Origin: Gymnothorax reevesii
Lineage: Eukaryota; Chordata; Actinopteri; Anguilliformes; Muraenidae
Direction of reading: 5' to 3'
Length of the DNA stretch: 64,000 bases
Assembly: GCA_029721435.1 (NCBI GenBank)
Contig: CM056581.1
Span: forward strand, 69,426,712-69,490,711
Shown here in pieces: positions 26,801 to 38,589 of this stretch (the stretch's first letter is position 1; every line of letters begins with the position of its first letter). The notes beneath the pieces are model-generated. The model had not been told where the DNA came from, did no database searches, and was given only the letters and a program-made list of their open reading frames with translations. Made by a program: the position numbers and the translations under genes.

Positions 26801-27392
26801 TGCCAAATGAGATATCGAATCAAAGAACGTAATATTTCTAGTCTATGAGCCAAGTCTGGTGAGTTTTCGAGTATGATAAAACCCTCAAAAATGTGTTCGT
26901 AAAATCTAAAAAAATGCAGGAAATGGCTCATAGCTCACTTCCTGTGAGGCAGAAAAATTTCAAAAAAATTTACAAAAAACTTTATGATGACTACTATGAC
27001 TCTATAAAATTTCGTGAGAATCCGAGCAAGTGCGTTCCAAAATGGCCGCGTGTTTGGTGGCGCTATCGAGCCACCGGGGCATGTCCAAGCACAAAAATAA
27101 TAATATTTTGCAATTTTCACCACGACTGACGTGTGGGCAAATTTTTGTGAGTTTTCGTGCATGGCAAAGCCCTCAAAAATGCGTTCTCGCAGCAGAATAA
27201 AAAGAAGAAGAAGAAGAAGAAGAAGAAGAAGAAGAAGAAGAATAATAAAAATCCCATCAAAAACAATAGGTTCCTCGCACCTTCGGTGCCAGGACCCGTT
27301 CCGGGCCCTGGCACCGGTCGGTGCTCGGGCCCTAATAATAAAAATCCCATCAAAAACAATAGGTTCCTGGCACCGGTCGGTGCTCGGGCCCT
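23834..27392 (+). repeat. Satellite unit type Y, copy 2 (three subrepeats)
   Basis: Subrepeat markers lie near 24427, 25346 and 26261. The leader matches type Y. A deletion of roughly 115 bp has removed the conserved GGAGGAGTTCGTTAAAG block of the third subrepeat, where GATCGGAT joins ATGGCACC near 26520. It ends with (AAG)n at about 27202-27242 and a tail whose end segment is duplicated. Confidence 0.87.
27243..27392 (+). repeat. Duplicated hairpin tail
   Basis: The segment AATAATAAAAATCCCATC through GGTCGGTGCTCGGGCCC occurs twice in a row here. The second copy is shorter, lacking the GCACCTTCGGTGC stem. The tail can therefore be amplified independently of the unit body. Confidence 0.85.
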
Positions 27393-30300
27393 AATTAAAG
27401 CTGCAAGCAGCGTTGAAAGGGCCCTCACACCCCTCGTGCACAGTGGGGTGGCAGCAAGACCTTGATGGGTGCAGTTGTCCATTAACAGCCATTGGACACT
27501 GCTAGCCTGTGTACAATGTGTTTTCCTGATGGGATTGCAAAAATCTTCTGGATGGCGCTATGATACCATTTTGTTATGCCTGTGCGCAAAATCTACAACA
27601 TAGTTACTGGAATACCGGGCATCATGTGTGTGTTGATTTTCGAATATTTTTAAGCACGCTTAGAGCCCCAAAAAAGCAATTGTTTAAAGAATCTGACTGG
27701 GGGCGCTATAGAGCCATTATGCCACATTTAGTCCCAGTTGATGTATCAAATTCAAGGCAATAAGACTATGATAATTTTTGCCACGTTTTTGCAAGTTTTG
27801 GACCATTCTAAGGCCTTAAGACGTGTATTCGTAAAATTTGGAAAAACGCTGGAAATAGCTCATAGCTCACTTCCTGTTTGGCCAAAAAATTTCAAAAAAT
27901 TAAGCATTGCCCGGAATGACTAATGCAATGATGACACCAAATTTTATGAACATTTAAGCACTTTTATCTTAACATGGTAGTATCTAGAGGGCGCTGTGGA
28001 GCTACATGGCCATTTCCGATCTAATATTAGCATATATTTATACTTGAAGACAAGTTTATCAAGTTTGGAAAGTTTTAGACTAATCCCACAAAGTATGTGG
28101 GAGTTATACCAACTTCCTGTTTCATGGCGGGACGCCGAAATTCGCCGCAATGCCACGGATACATTGTTCGATATATCCAAAAAAGCTTCGCAATTTAACA
28201 TCAGCAAGGTCTTAAGATATTATTCGCCAAATTTTGAGTTGATTGGATAAAGTCTCTAGGAGGAGTTCGTTAAAGTACGACACCTGCGAATGGCGAAAAA
28301 TCTAAAAAAGTTGAAATTTCAATTAAAAATGGCAAACTTCCTGTTGGGTCTACGTCATGGCTCCAAGAGACTTTTTTTTAGGTCTCAGGCTATTCCACTT
28401 GTTCACAGAAGTTCATACATGCTGATCAACCACGATGCAAGGGCTGCTTATTTGAAATTTTCCAGGGGGCGCTATGATGCCATTTTTGCCGCGCCTATAT
28501 AAAAATTTTTTATTATTGTAATAGGAATGATAGGCTTTAGAGTTGTACAAAATTTTGTGAGTTTTTGAGCATGCTGAGACCCTCAAAAGGGCAATTCTTT
28601 TAAAAATCTGATTGGGGGCGCGATAGAGCCATTATGTCACATTTACTGCCAAATTCTGTGTCAAATTGAAGACAATCAGACAAATAAAATTTTTGCAAAG
28701 TTTTGCAAGTTTTTGAGTATGGTAATACCTCCAAACCTGTGTTCGTAATATTTGGAATAACGCAGGAAATGGCTCATAGCTCACTTCCTGTTTGGTTAAA
28801 AAATTTCAAAAAAATAATTACAGCCCAAAAAAACACATGCAATTGTCACGCCAAATTTCATGAACATTCAAGCACTTTTATCTCAACATGGCCGTGTCAA
28901 GAGGGCGCTGTGGAGCCACCTGACCACACCCAATGTAATAGGAACATATAGCTATACTTGGAAGTAGACTCTCATCAAGCCTGTGAAGTTTCGCGCAAAT
29001 CTCACGAAGCATGTGCGCGCAAAACCAACTTCCTGTTTCATGGCGGAACATCTAAATTCGCCGCGATGCCATGGATACAAAGTTCGATGAATCCAAAAAG
29101 GCTTCGCAATTTAACATCGACAAGGTCTTAAGATGTCATATGCGGAATGTTAAGTTGATCGGATAAAATCTCTAGGAGGAATTTGTTAAAGTCCGACGCC
29201 TGTGAATGGCAAAAAATTCAAAAAATTTGCAAATTCACTTAAAAATGGCGGACTTCCTGTTGAGTCTAGGTCATGGCACCAAAAGACTTTTTTTTAGGTC
29301 TTGGCATAGTCCACATGTCCACCGAATTTTGTACATGTAGGTTAAACACGCTGCGAGGGCTGCTTCATTGAAATTTTCTAGGTGGCGCTGTAATGCAATT
29401 TTGCCACATTTATCTGTACACTCAAACTCTTAGTAAAAAGTATGATGAGCTTAATATGTTTGCAAAGTTTTGTGAGTTTTCGAGCATGCTGATGCTCTCA
29501 AAAATGCAATTATGTATTAGGGGGCGCTATAGAGCCACCATGTCACATCAAGTGCCAAATGAGATAACGAATCAAAGAACTCAATATTTTTAGTCTATGA
29601 GCCAAGTTTGGTGAGTTTTCGAGTATGATAAGGCCCTCAAAAATGTGTTCGTAAAATCTGAAAAAACGCAGGAAATGGCTCATAGCTCACTTCCTGTTTG
29701 TCCAAAAAATGTCAAAAAAATAATTACAGCCAAGAAAAACAATTAAAATGATCAGACCAAATTTCATGAACATTCAAGCATTTTTAACTCGACATGGCTG
29801 TGTCAAGAGGGCGCTGTGGAGCCACCTGACCACACCCAATGTAATATGAACATATAGCTATACTTGGAAGTAGACTCTCATCAAGCCTGTGAAGTTTCGC
29901 GCAAATCTCACGAAGCATGTGCGCGCAAAACCAACTTCCTGTTTCATGGCGGTACATCGAAATTCGCCGCGATGCCATGGATACAAAGTTCGATGAATCC
30001 AAAAAAGCTTCGCAATTTAACATCAACAAGGTCTTAAGATGTCATATGCGGAATTTTAAGTTGATCGGATAAAATCTCTAGGAGGAGTTCGTTAAAGTAC
30101 GACGCCTGTGAATGGCAAAAAATTCAAAAAATTTGCAAATTCAATTAAAAATGGCGGACTTCCTGTTGAGTCTAGGTCATGGCACCAAAAGACTTTTTTT
30201 TAGGTCTTGGCATAGTCCACATGTCCACTGAATTTTGTACATGTAGGTTAAACACGCTGCGAGGGCTGCTTCATTGAAATTTTCTAGGTGGCGCTGTAAT

Positions 30301-30972
30301 GCAATTTTGCCACATCCATCTGTACACTCAAACTTTTAGTAAAAAGTATGACCAGCTTAATATGTTTGCAAAGTTTTGTGAGTTTTCGAGCATGCTGATG
30401 CCCTCAAAAATGCAATTATGTATTAGGGGGCGCTATAGAGCCACCATGTCACATCAAGTGCCAAATGAGATAACGAATCAAAGAACTCAGTATTTTTAGT
30501 CTATGAGCCAAGTTTGGTGAGTTTTCGAGTATGATAAGGCCCTCGAAAATGAGTTTGTAAAATCTGAAAAAACGCAGGAAATGGCTCATAGCTCACTTCC
30601 TGTGGGGCAAAAAAATTTCAAAAAAATTGACCAAAAAAATTTATGATGACTATTATGACCCTATCAAATTTTGTGAGAATCCGAGCAAGTGCGTTCCAAA
30701 ATGCCCTTGTGTTTGGTGGCGCTATAGAGTCACCAGGGCATGTCCAAGCACAAAATTAACAATACTTTGCAATTTTCACCACGATTGACGTGTGGGCAAA
30801 TTTTTGTGAGTTTTCGTGCATGGCAAAGCCCTCAAAAATGCGTTCTCGCAGCAGAATAAAAAGAAGAAGAAGAAGAAGAAGAATTAAAAATCCCATCAAA
30901 AACAATAGGTTCCTCGCACCTTCGGTGCCAGGACCCGTTCCGGGCCCTGGCACCGGTCGGTGCTCGGGCCCT
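27393..30972 (+). repeat. Satellite unit type X, copy 3 (three subrepeats)
   Basis: Subrepeat markers lie near 27989, 28903 and 29808. The leader is type X. The third subrepeat is not an ordinary internal copy: the unit's terminal segment is present twice, near-identical, with a 904-bp period (AGGAAATGGCTCATAG at about 28766, 29670 and 30574). It ends with (AAG)n at about 30860-30884 and a full hairpin tail. Confidence 0.87.
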
Positions 30973-33900
30973 AATTAAAGCTGCAAGCAGCGTTGAAAGG
31001 GCCCTAGCACCCTCGTGCACATTGGGGTGGCAGCCAGATCTTGATGGGTGCAGGTGTCCATTCAGAGCCATTGGACACTGCTGGACCACGTACAATGTGG
31101 TTTCCTGAGTGGAGTGCAAAAATTTTCTGGAGGGCGCTTTGAAACCATTTTGACATGCCTGTGCGCAAAATCTACAACATAGTAATCGTAATATCGAGCT
31201 CCATGAGTGTGTTGATTTTTTTTAATTTTCCAGCATGTTTAGACCTCCAAAACAGCAATTCTTTTATTAATATTATTGGGGGCGCTATAGAGCCAAAATG
31301 CCACATTTAGTGCCAATTGATGGATGAAATTGAAGAGAATGAGACATTTTTAATTTTTGCAAGGTTTTTGCAAGTTTTGGAGCATTCTAAGGCCTTTAAA
31401 TGTGTGTTCGTAAAATTTGGAGATACGCAGGTAATAGCACATAGCTCACTTCCTGTTTTGCAAAAAAATTTCAAAAATTAACAATTGCGTGGAATGACGA
31501 ATGCAATAATCACGGCAAATTTCTTGAACATTCAAGCACTTTTATCTTAACATGGCCATATCTAGAGGGCGCTGTGGAGCCACCTGGTACCTCCTGATCT
31601 AGTATTTACATATATTTATACTTGGGAGGACAATTTTATCAAGCTAGGAAAGTTTCAGGCAAATCCCACAAAGGATGTGGGACTAAAAGCAACTTCCTGT
31701 TTCATGGCGGGACATCAAAATTCGCCGCGACGCCACGGATGCATCGTTCGATGAGCCCTAAAAAGCTTCGCAATTTAACATCGGCAACGTCTTGAGATAC
31801 TACTGACCAAATTTTAAGTTGATCGGATTAAATCTCTAGGAGGAGTTCGTTAAAGTACGACACCTGCGAATGGCGAAAAATGTAAAAAAGTTTAAATTTC
31901 AATTCAAAATGGCGAACTTCCTTGTGACTCTAGGTCATGGCACCAGAGACTTTTTTTGAGGTCTCAGGGTATTCTACATGTCCACCGAATTTCATACAAG
32001 CAGGTCAACCACGATGCGAGGGCTGCTTATTTTAAATTTTCCAGGGGGCGCTATAATGCCATTTTTGCCAACTCTATATGTATTTTTTTATCAGTGTGAA
32101 AGGAATGATGGTTTTTAGAATGGTACAAAATTTTGTGAGTTTTTCAGCATGGTGAGATCCTCAAAAAGGCAATTCTTTTAAAAATCTGATTGGGGGCGCT
32201 ATAGAGCCATTATGCCACATTTACTGCCAATTTCTGTCTCAAATTGAAGACAATCAGACAATTATAATTTTTGCAAAGTTTTGCAAGTTTTCGAGTATGC
32301 TAAAAGCTTCAAATGTGTGTTCGTAAAATTTGGAATAACGCAGGAAATGGCTCATAGCTCACTTCCTGTTTGGCCAAAAAATTTCAAAAAAATAAGCATT
32401 GCCCAAAAAAACGAATGTAATGATCAGACCAAATTTCATGTTAACTCAACATGGCTGTGTCAAGAGGGCGCTGTGGAGCCAATTGACCACACCCAATCCA
32501 ATATCAACATATAAGTATATTTGAGAATAAAGTTTCGGGCAAATTTTAGAAAGCATACGCGCATTAAACCAACTTCCTGTTTCTTGGCGGAACATCGAAA
32601 TTCGCCGCAACGCCAAGGATACAAAGTTCGATGAATCCAAAAAAGCTTCGCAATTTAACATCGACAAGGTCTTTAGATGTCATATGCAAAATTTTAAGTT
32701 GATCGGATAAAATCTCTAGGAGGAGTTCGTGAAAGTACGACGCCTGTGAATGGCAAAAAATTTTAAAAATTTGCAAATTCAATTTAAGATGGCGGACTTC
32801 CTGTTGAGTCTAGGTCATGGCACCAAGAGACTTTTTTTTAGTTCTCAGCATATTCCACATGTCTACCGAATTTCATACATGTAGGTTTACCAGGCTGCGA
32901 GGGCTGCTTATTTGAAATTATCCAGGGGGCGCTATTATGACAATTTTGCCAAGCCTATATATCAGCTTTTTTTCAGAGTAATACGAATGATGATTTTTAT
33001 ACATTTACAAAATTTTGTGAGTTTTTGAACATGCTGAGACTCTCAAAAGAGCAATTCTTTTTAAAATCTGATTGGGGGCGCTATAGAGCCATGGTGCCAA
33101 ATTTAGTGCAAATTGATGTAGAAGATTGAAGATAATAAGACAATTATAATTTATGCAACTTTTTGCAAGATTTCGAGTATTCTTAGGCTTCCAAATATGT
33201 GTTAATAAAATTTGGAAAAACGCAGGAAATGGCTCATAGCTCACTTCCTGTTTGGCCAAAAAATTCCAAAAAAATTACCATTACCTGACATGACAAATGC
33301 AATGATCAAACCAAATTTCATGAACATTCAAGCACTTTTATCTCAACATGGTTGTGTCAAGAGGGCGCTGTGGAGCCACCTGACCACACCCAATCTAATA
33401 TCAACATATAGTTCTACTTGGAAGTAGACTCTAATGAAGCCTGTAAAGTTTTGCGCAAATCTCACAAAGCATGTGCGCGGAAAACCAACTTCCTGTTTCA
33501 TGGCGGAACATTGAAATTTGCCGCGACGCCACGGATACAAAGTTCAATGAATCCAAAAAAGCTTCGCAATTTAACATCGACAAGGTCTTTAGATCCCATA
33601 TGCGAAATTTTAAGTTGATCGAGTAACATCTCTAGGAGGAGTTCGTTAAAGTACGACGCCTGTGAATGGCAAAAAATTAAAAAAATTTGCAAATTCAATT
33701 AAAAATGGCGGACTTTCTGTTGAGTCTAGGTCATGGCACCTAGAGACTTTTTTTTAGGTCTTGGCATAGTACACATGTCCACCGAATTTTGTACATGTAG
33801 GTTAAACATGCTGCGAGGGCTGCTTCATTGAAATTTTCTAGGTGGCGCTGTAATGCAATTTTGCCACGCTCATCAGTATACCCTATATTCTCGTAAACAA

Positions 33901-34655
33901 TATGACCAGCTTAATAGATGTGCAAAGTAACGTGAGTTTTCGTGCATGCTGAGGCCCTCAAAAATGCAATTATGTATTAGGGGGCGCTATAGAGCTACCA
34001 TGTCAAACTTAGTGCCAAATGAGATATCGAATTAAAGAACTTAATATTTCTAGTCTATCAGCCAAGTTTGGTGAAATTTCAAGTATGATAAGGCCCTCAA
34101 AAATGTGTTCGTAAAATCTGAAAAAACGCAGGAAATGGCTCATAGCTCACTTCCTGTGCAGCAAAAAAATTTCAAAAAAATTTACAAAAAAATTTATGAT
34201 GACTACTATGACCCTATCAAATTTCGTGAGAATTCGAGCAAGTGCGTTCCAAAATGGACGCGTGTTTGGTGGCGCTATAGAGCCGCCGGGGCATATCTAA
34301 GCACAAAAATAATAATACTTTGCAATTTTCACCACGACTGATGTGTGGGCAAATTTTTGTGAGTTTTCGTGAATGGCAAAGCCCTCAAAAATGCGTTCTC
34401 GCAGCAGAATAAAAAGAAGAAGAAGAAGAAGAAGAAGAAGAATAATAAAAATCCCATCAAAAACAATAGGTTCCTTGCACCTTCGGTGCCAGGACCCGTT
34501 CTGGAACCCTGGTACCGGTCGGTGCTCGGGCCCTAATAAAAATCCCATCAAAAACAATAGGTTCCTCGCACCTTGGTCGGTGCTCGGGCCCTAATAATAA
34601 AAATCCCATCAAAAATAATGGGTTCCTGGCACTGGTCGGTGCTCGGGCCCTAATA
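30973..34655 (+). repeat. Satellite unit type Y, copy 3, last unit of the array
   Basis: Subrepeat markers lie near 31566, 32466 and 33361. The leader is Y-like (AGTAATCGTAATA, CTCCATGAGTGTG). A deletion near 32440-32530 shortens the second subrepeat junction. The unit ends with (AAG)n at about 34412-34443 and a triplicated tail, after which unrelated sequence begins at about 34656. Confidence 0.85.
34441..34655 (+). repeat. Triplicated hairpin tail at the array edge
   Basis: There are three successive copies of the AAAAATCCCATCAAAAA...GGTCGGTGCTCGGGCCC tail, ending near 34534, 34593 and 34651. Copies 2 and 3 are shortened. This is the right-hand edge of the satellite. Confidence 0.85.
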
Positions 34656-35115
34656 AAGGGAACATTCTAGTCACACAAAAATGACAATCAAAGACAGTTT
34701 ATATGATCTCATTTAGAAATTGCGCACTTGAAATCTCAAACTACTCCAATATCCGGTTTGCAACTAAAGGACATGGAAACGCTTTAACAAGGATTCTTAC
34801 CCCGCACGCGGTCATCCCCTCGCCCCAAAACCGCCTCAAGAATCACACAATTCCATATCCATAGCCTATTATGTCCCATTTGATTTGAGTGACACATTCA
34901 TTTGAACTTGTGCCTAATACTGTATCATAATCAATTATCCCATTTCCTGATAATGATTCTTCCCATGTCAGCCATTCTTTATTGGCTAAAATTGATTAAC
35001 AAATGGGTAGTGCTTTGGTATTGGCCGGGTAGGGCTCAATCTAGAGTAGCCTATTTAATAATATCTTTATAATGCACAGTATTATCAATGGTAAAAAAAA
35101 TTACAAAGACATGAG
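34656..35115. other. No recognised feature
   Basis: AT-rich, apparently single-copy sequence follows the array edge. I see no coding frame, repeat or regulatory signature I can support. Confidence 0.5.
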
Positions 35116-35899
35116 TTAGTTAATACAGATATCCTCAATTAGAAAATCAAACTCCTCACTCGTGAGAATATCACAGTTTTTTAGATTATCACGAACATCT
35201 AAGGCAGTTGCATTTGTTAATAGAACATGAAGACAATGATGGCGATGTCGAGCCAAAGCCGAAAACCAAATTTCACAGATGTTGGTGTTGTATGGCAAGC
35301 GGGCACTGAAGGCTGATCTGAGGAAGAAAGCTGCGAATCGTTCTGGATGTGGCTTCAGTGGGGAGATGTAGCGCAGTATCCCCGATTTAAAGCATAAATG
35401 GAGAGGCCTGCGGGGTGCTGTAAAATCCAGGCTGAGTGTCTACTCTGCACACCGGAGATTTGTACATGCAACAGGTGGTGGGCAACCATCATCCCCTCTG
35501 CATTTCACTGCACTGGAGGAGGAGATGGCATCCACTCTTTCTGCAGTGGAAATGCATGGAGAACTTGGAACGTCAACGAACTGCGTCAGACACCTTGACA
35601 CAGACGCCTGTGATATGTGTATGACATCACCAGCCACTCTCTGGAACGACCCATATTCCAGGAGTGACAGCGCAGTTGTGACGTTGATGACCACGGTTAT
35701 GTTATGGATAATTATGGATAATTGCTGCGGTTGGACAGCCATTCATCCAGAAGTCGGCAAAGATAGATGATTGCCTCATGCACGGTCCAGATGAAAGCAC
35801 TGGATGCACTCGATGTTTGTTAGTCCCAGGATGTCCAAACGAAGCCAATACATGCGTGGTCGTCTTCGAGCTCGGCGCGCTCCTTTTACTCATTTCCAA
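35116..35899 (-). pseudogene. Harbinger (HARBI1-like) transposase fragment
   Basis: The clearest part is the minus-strand frame 35742-35440. Residues about 27-50 read LEYGSFQRVAGDVIHISQAS then VSRC, the conserved helix-turn-helix-like segment of PIF/Harbinger nucleases (compare GSFQ..VGD.IGISQASVSR in HARBI1). After VSRCLTQFVD the match is lost. Upstream, around 35890-35740, RARRRPR and LDIL echo the N-terminal region in another frame. Downstream, 35298-35116 is an open frame of 60 residues that could be a decayed C-terminal part, but I cannot align it with confidence. No catalytic acidic triad is visible. Harbinger enzymes are normally about 350 residues, so this is a short relic. Confidence 0.6.
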
Positions 35900-36590
35900 T
35901 CACGCAAGAGTGCAAGCAAATGCAGGACTGGCAATTTGGTTTTAGATTTTGAGGGCATGGTAGAATGATGATCTTATGTATACTCGTATTAATTAATTGC
36001 TATGCGTTTGTAATTGAACTAGTTGGAGAAGAGGCTGTTGCGTAATGTCATGTGATGATTTTGTTTGAAAATGTATTATGGCTATGAGAAATGTAGTTTA
36101 TAAATCAGGAAGAACAATCGAATATTGAATGTCTCAACCTTTACCATGTTAAATAAAATAAAATTAATGTTAAAATTCGGCCTATAACCGACATCAAACG
36201 CAATATTCTATTTTGCCTTATGTTGGCGCTTGACCTTAATACAGCCCTCAAAAGCGCTTAACAGAAAAAGCGCGTAAGCCAGGGGGACAATACGCGTAAG
36301 CCTTTTTTTCCTGAGAAACACCCGGAAACGCCCCGATTTTTGCCTTGCTCCGCCCTAAGTGCGTAACTGCCTTCGGAGCGCGTAATGCACAGACTTAAGT
36401 CAAGGGATGCGCTTTTTTCGACTTGCGCGCATGGGAGAATAGACCCCATAGTGCGCTTCGATATGAATTGAGCTAGACTTCTTTTGAACTGTATGAGTTG
36501 CCAAAATCTTAGTCCAATTATTGTATGCTTTAAAAATAAAAAACTGACATTGTAGAATTTAATTCAGCTGCAAGTAAATTATTTCAAATT
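35900..36590. other. No recognised feature
   Basis: A mostly AT-rich stretch with a GC-richer part near 36240-36460. No coherent frame or repeat family was recognised. Confidence 0.45.
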
Positions 36591-36752
36591 ATACCATGGT
36601 CTGAGTGAATACTTTTTTCTGATTGGCTGGCAGGTTTGCATTAAAACCGTGGAACCGCACAGGTAGTTCGGCTACGGTCGTTTCACCATTCGAAATTCAT
36701 CCACAACCAACTTGTAACCCTAGCAACGTTAGACCTGGTATTCGGCTAGGTA
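36591..36752 (+). repeat. Direct repeat, copy 1 (ATACCATGGTCTG family)
   Basis: This 162-bp segment starts ATACCATGGTCTG and includes GATTGGCTGGCAGG, GCATTAAAACCGTGGAACCG and CCTAGCAACGTTAGACC. It recurs at 37497-37664 with a few differences. The shared GCATTAAAACCGTGGAA core also occurs in both arms of the palindrome at 37345-37506. This suggests one MITE family whose ends and internal parts are scattered here. Confidence 0.75.
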
Positions 36753-37344
36753 CAACGATAACCTAGCTGCTCATTTATCTCCAGTAAATATAGTGGCGTC
36801 ACATAAGTTGCGTCCTGCGGGGCGGTTAACTATAGGTACTCAAGCAATAATGACCGGAAATATTATAGGAGCGAAGTAATCAAGCTTTATTCATTAAATG
36901 ACTGTAATTGTGTAAGTTACGGTTACAAATGAAGCTAACGTGTGCATTTCAACTGCTGACAGTTCGCTACCTACGTGCAATGCCAGCAGACTTTAGCTCG
37001 CTGACTGCGGAAACCGTCATAAGTTCGTTGTTTTTGTGGGTAGCAAGTTAGCCACAGTCTGCATAATCGCACATAATGTTGCGTTATGAATAATCTTCAT
37101 TTCAGCTGGATTCCGTTATCAAATCAGCTGATTAACGGATGTAATCGTGTGCAAAAAATCTTTCTCCAAGAACGTAAGATGAACTAAGATAGCTGGTTAA
37201 ATTTAACTTGGCTTATAGTAGGCTATTGGGTATGAGAAGGCGCGGCGCCTGTTTAATGATTACCAGCTCGTTTTTTTTTTAGTGTAAATGCAAAACTTTT
37301 CCCAAAAATTTCTCAATGCTGCGAGTTGATATTGCTGGCAATTG

Positions 37345-37506
37345 ACCATGGTATAAGCGGGATAATTAACTCGAAGGTGAGCATTCCACGGTTTTAATGC
37401 ACTTCGCGGAGGCAACCACCCGACGCTGGTTATTTGCCTCCGCGTCGTGCATTAAAACCGTGGAAGGCACACCTTCTCGTTAATTATCCCTTACTTATAC
37501 CATGGT
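37345..37506. repeat. 162-bp palindrome (foldback)
   Basis: The left arm begins ACCATGGTATAAG and the right arm ends CTTATACCATGGT. Between them, TTCCACGGTTTTAATGCAC on the left pairs with GTGCATTAAAACCGTGGAA on the right, and GCGGAGGCAA pairs with TTGCCTCCGC. The arms are about 70 bp and the loop about 15-20 bp. The right end overlaps the start of the second direct repeat, so the palindrome belongs to the same MITE family. Confidence 0.8.
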
Positions 37507-37664
37507 CTGGATGAATAGCCTATTTTTTTCTGATTGGCTGGCAGGTATGCATTAAAAACGTGGAACCGCACAGATAGTTCGGCTACGGTCGTTTCTCCAT
37601 TCGAAATTCATCCACTAGCCAACTTGTAACCCTAGCAACGTTAGACCTGGTATTTGGCTGGGTA
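37497..37664 (+). repeat. Direct repeat, copy 2 (ATACCATGGTCTG family)
   Basis: This is the second copy of the segment at 36591-36752, in the same orientation, beginning inside the right arm of the palindrome. Both copies end around GGCTAGGTA or GGCTGGGTA. Confidence 0.75.
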
Positions 37665-37777
37665 AATGACAAACTACTCCCAAAAGTCTGCGCTACCTTT
37701 TCAACAAATCAAGTGATTTAACTGGCGCTTCATGATCGTTCTGTTTAAATAAAATATAAGACGTCTGCGTGTAATTC

Positions 37778-38222
37778 CCCTGATAGCAAAGAGTCATTGG
37801 AGCAATGTTAAATCAACATTGTTTTGTCAACGTAGAGACATTGAAACAACGTTGGACGTGCACCCTCAATTAACATTGAATCAATGTTGATTTTCTAATT
37901 AAAGATCAATGGTATTTCAATGTTATTTAATCAAAAAGAACATTGAAACAATGTTGAGATTTCAATCTAACCATAGATCAATTTGCTTTCAATGACTTTT
38001 CAACATTAGTATCATCACCCTGTCAACCAGGAATCGATGCTTAATCAATTATAATCATAACTTTAAATCAATATTGTTTCAATGTTGTTGTATCAACGTC
38101 GAGTTTCCATCACTATTGTAACAGTGACTCAACGTTGATTTCGCATTGATATTTCAATGTCAACCATTCTGATGATTCAGATAGAAAATCAACATTGTTT
38201 CTATGTAGTCATGCTATCTGGG
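37778..38222. mobile_element. MITE rich in ACATTG/CAATGT motifs
   Basis: The ends are CCCTGATAGCA (37778) and TGCTATCTGGG (to 38222), an 11-bp terminal inverted repeat with one mismatch. The interior repeats short palindromes such as AACATTGAAACAATGTTGA and AACATTGAATCAATGTTGA, so nearly the whole element can fold. No TA or TTAA duplication is evident at its ends. The same terminal motif (CCCAGATAGCA) begins the palindrome at 48260-48345. No coding capacity. Confidence 0.7.
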
Positions 38223-38589
38223 TCTGAATAACGATGATTTAAATGCACGAAATTACGCTTCCAGATTAATGATTGTCGCCGTACCGAAGTGTGCCGTACC
38301 GGCGTGTTCTCACAGTGAATCTATTGCTCAGTCCCTCAAGGAAGTTGCATGTCGCGATTGCAACTGTTAAAGCAAATTCAACCAATCCACGCACATTTCT
38401 CGCGGACAAAAAAAAAATTGCCAAGACATTGCAACTTTCATTGCCACTTTTTGAAAAAGTTACCGCAAAAAAACAATAAAAAAGCCTGGAAGGATTGTTT
38501 GTCAATTATGCGAATGATTGTGAGCAAGTCAGGGTTAGTAATTATGGGGAGCTCTGGGCTGACTTTACGTCAGATCTGCATTTAACCCT

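Noticed and set aside
1..34655. CRISPR-like array because of regular repetition
   Set aside because: The period is about 915 bp with repeats filling the whole unit; there are no short repeats with unique spacers and the context is eukaryotic.
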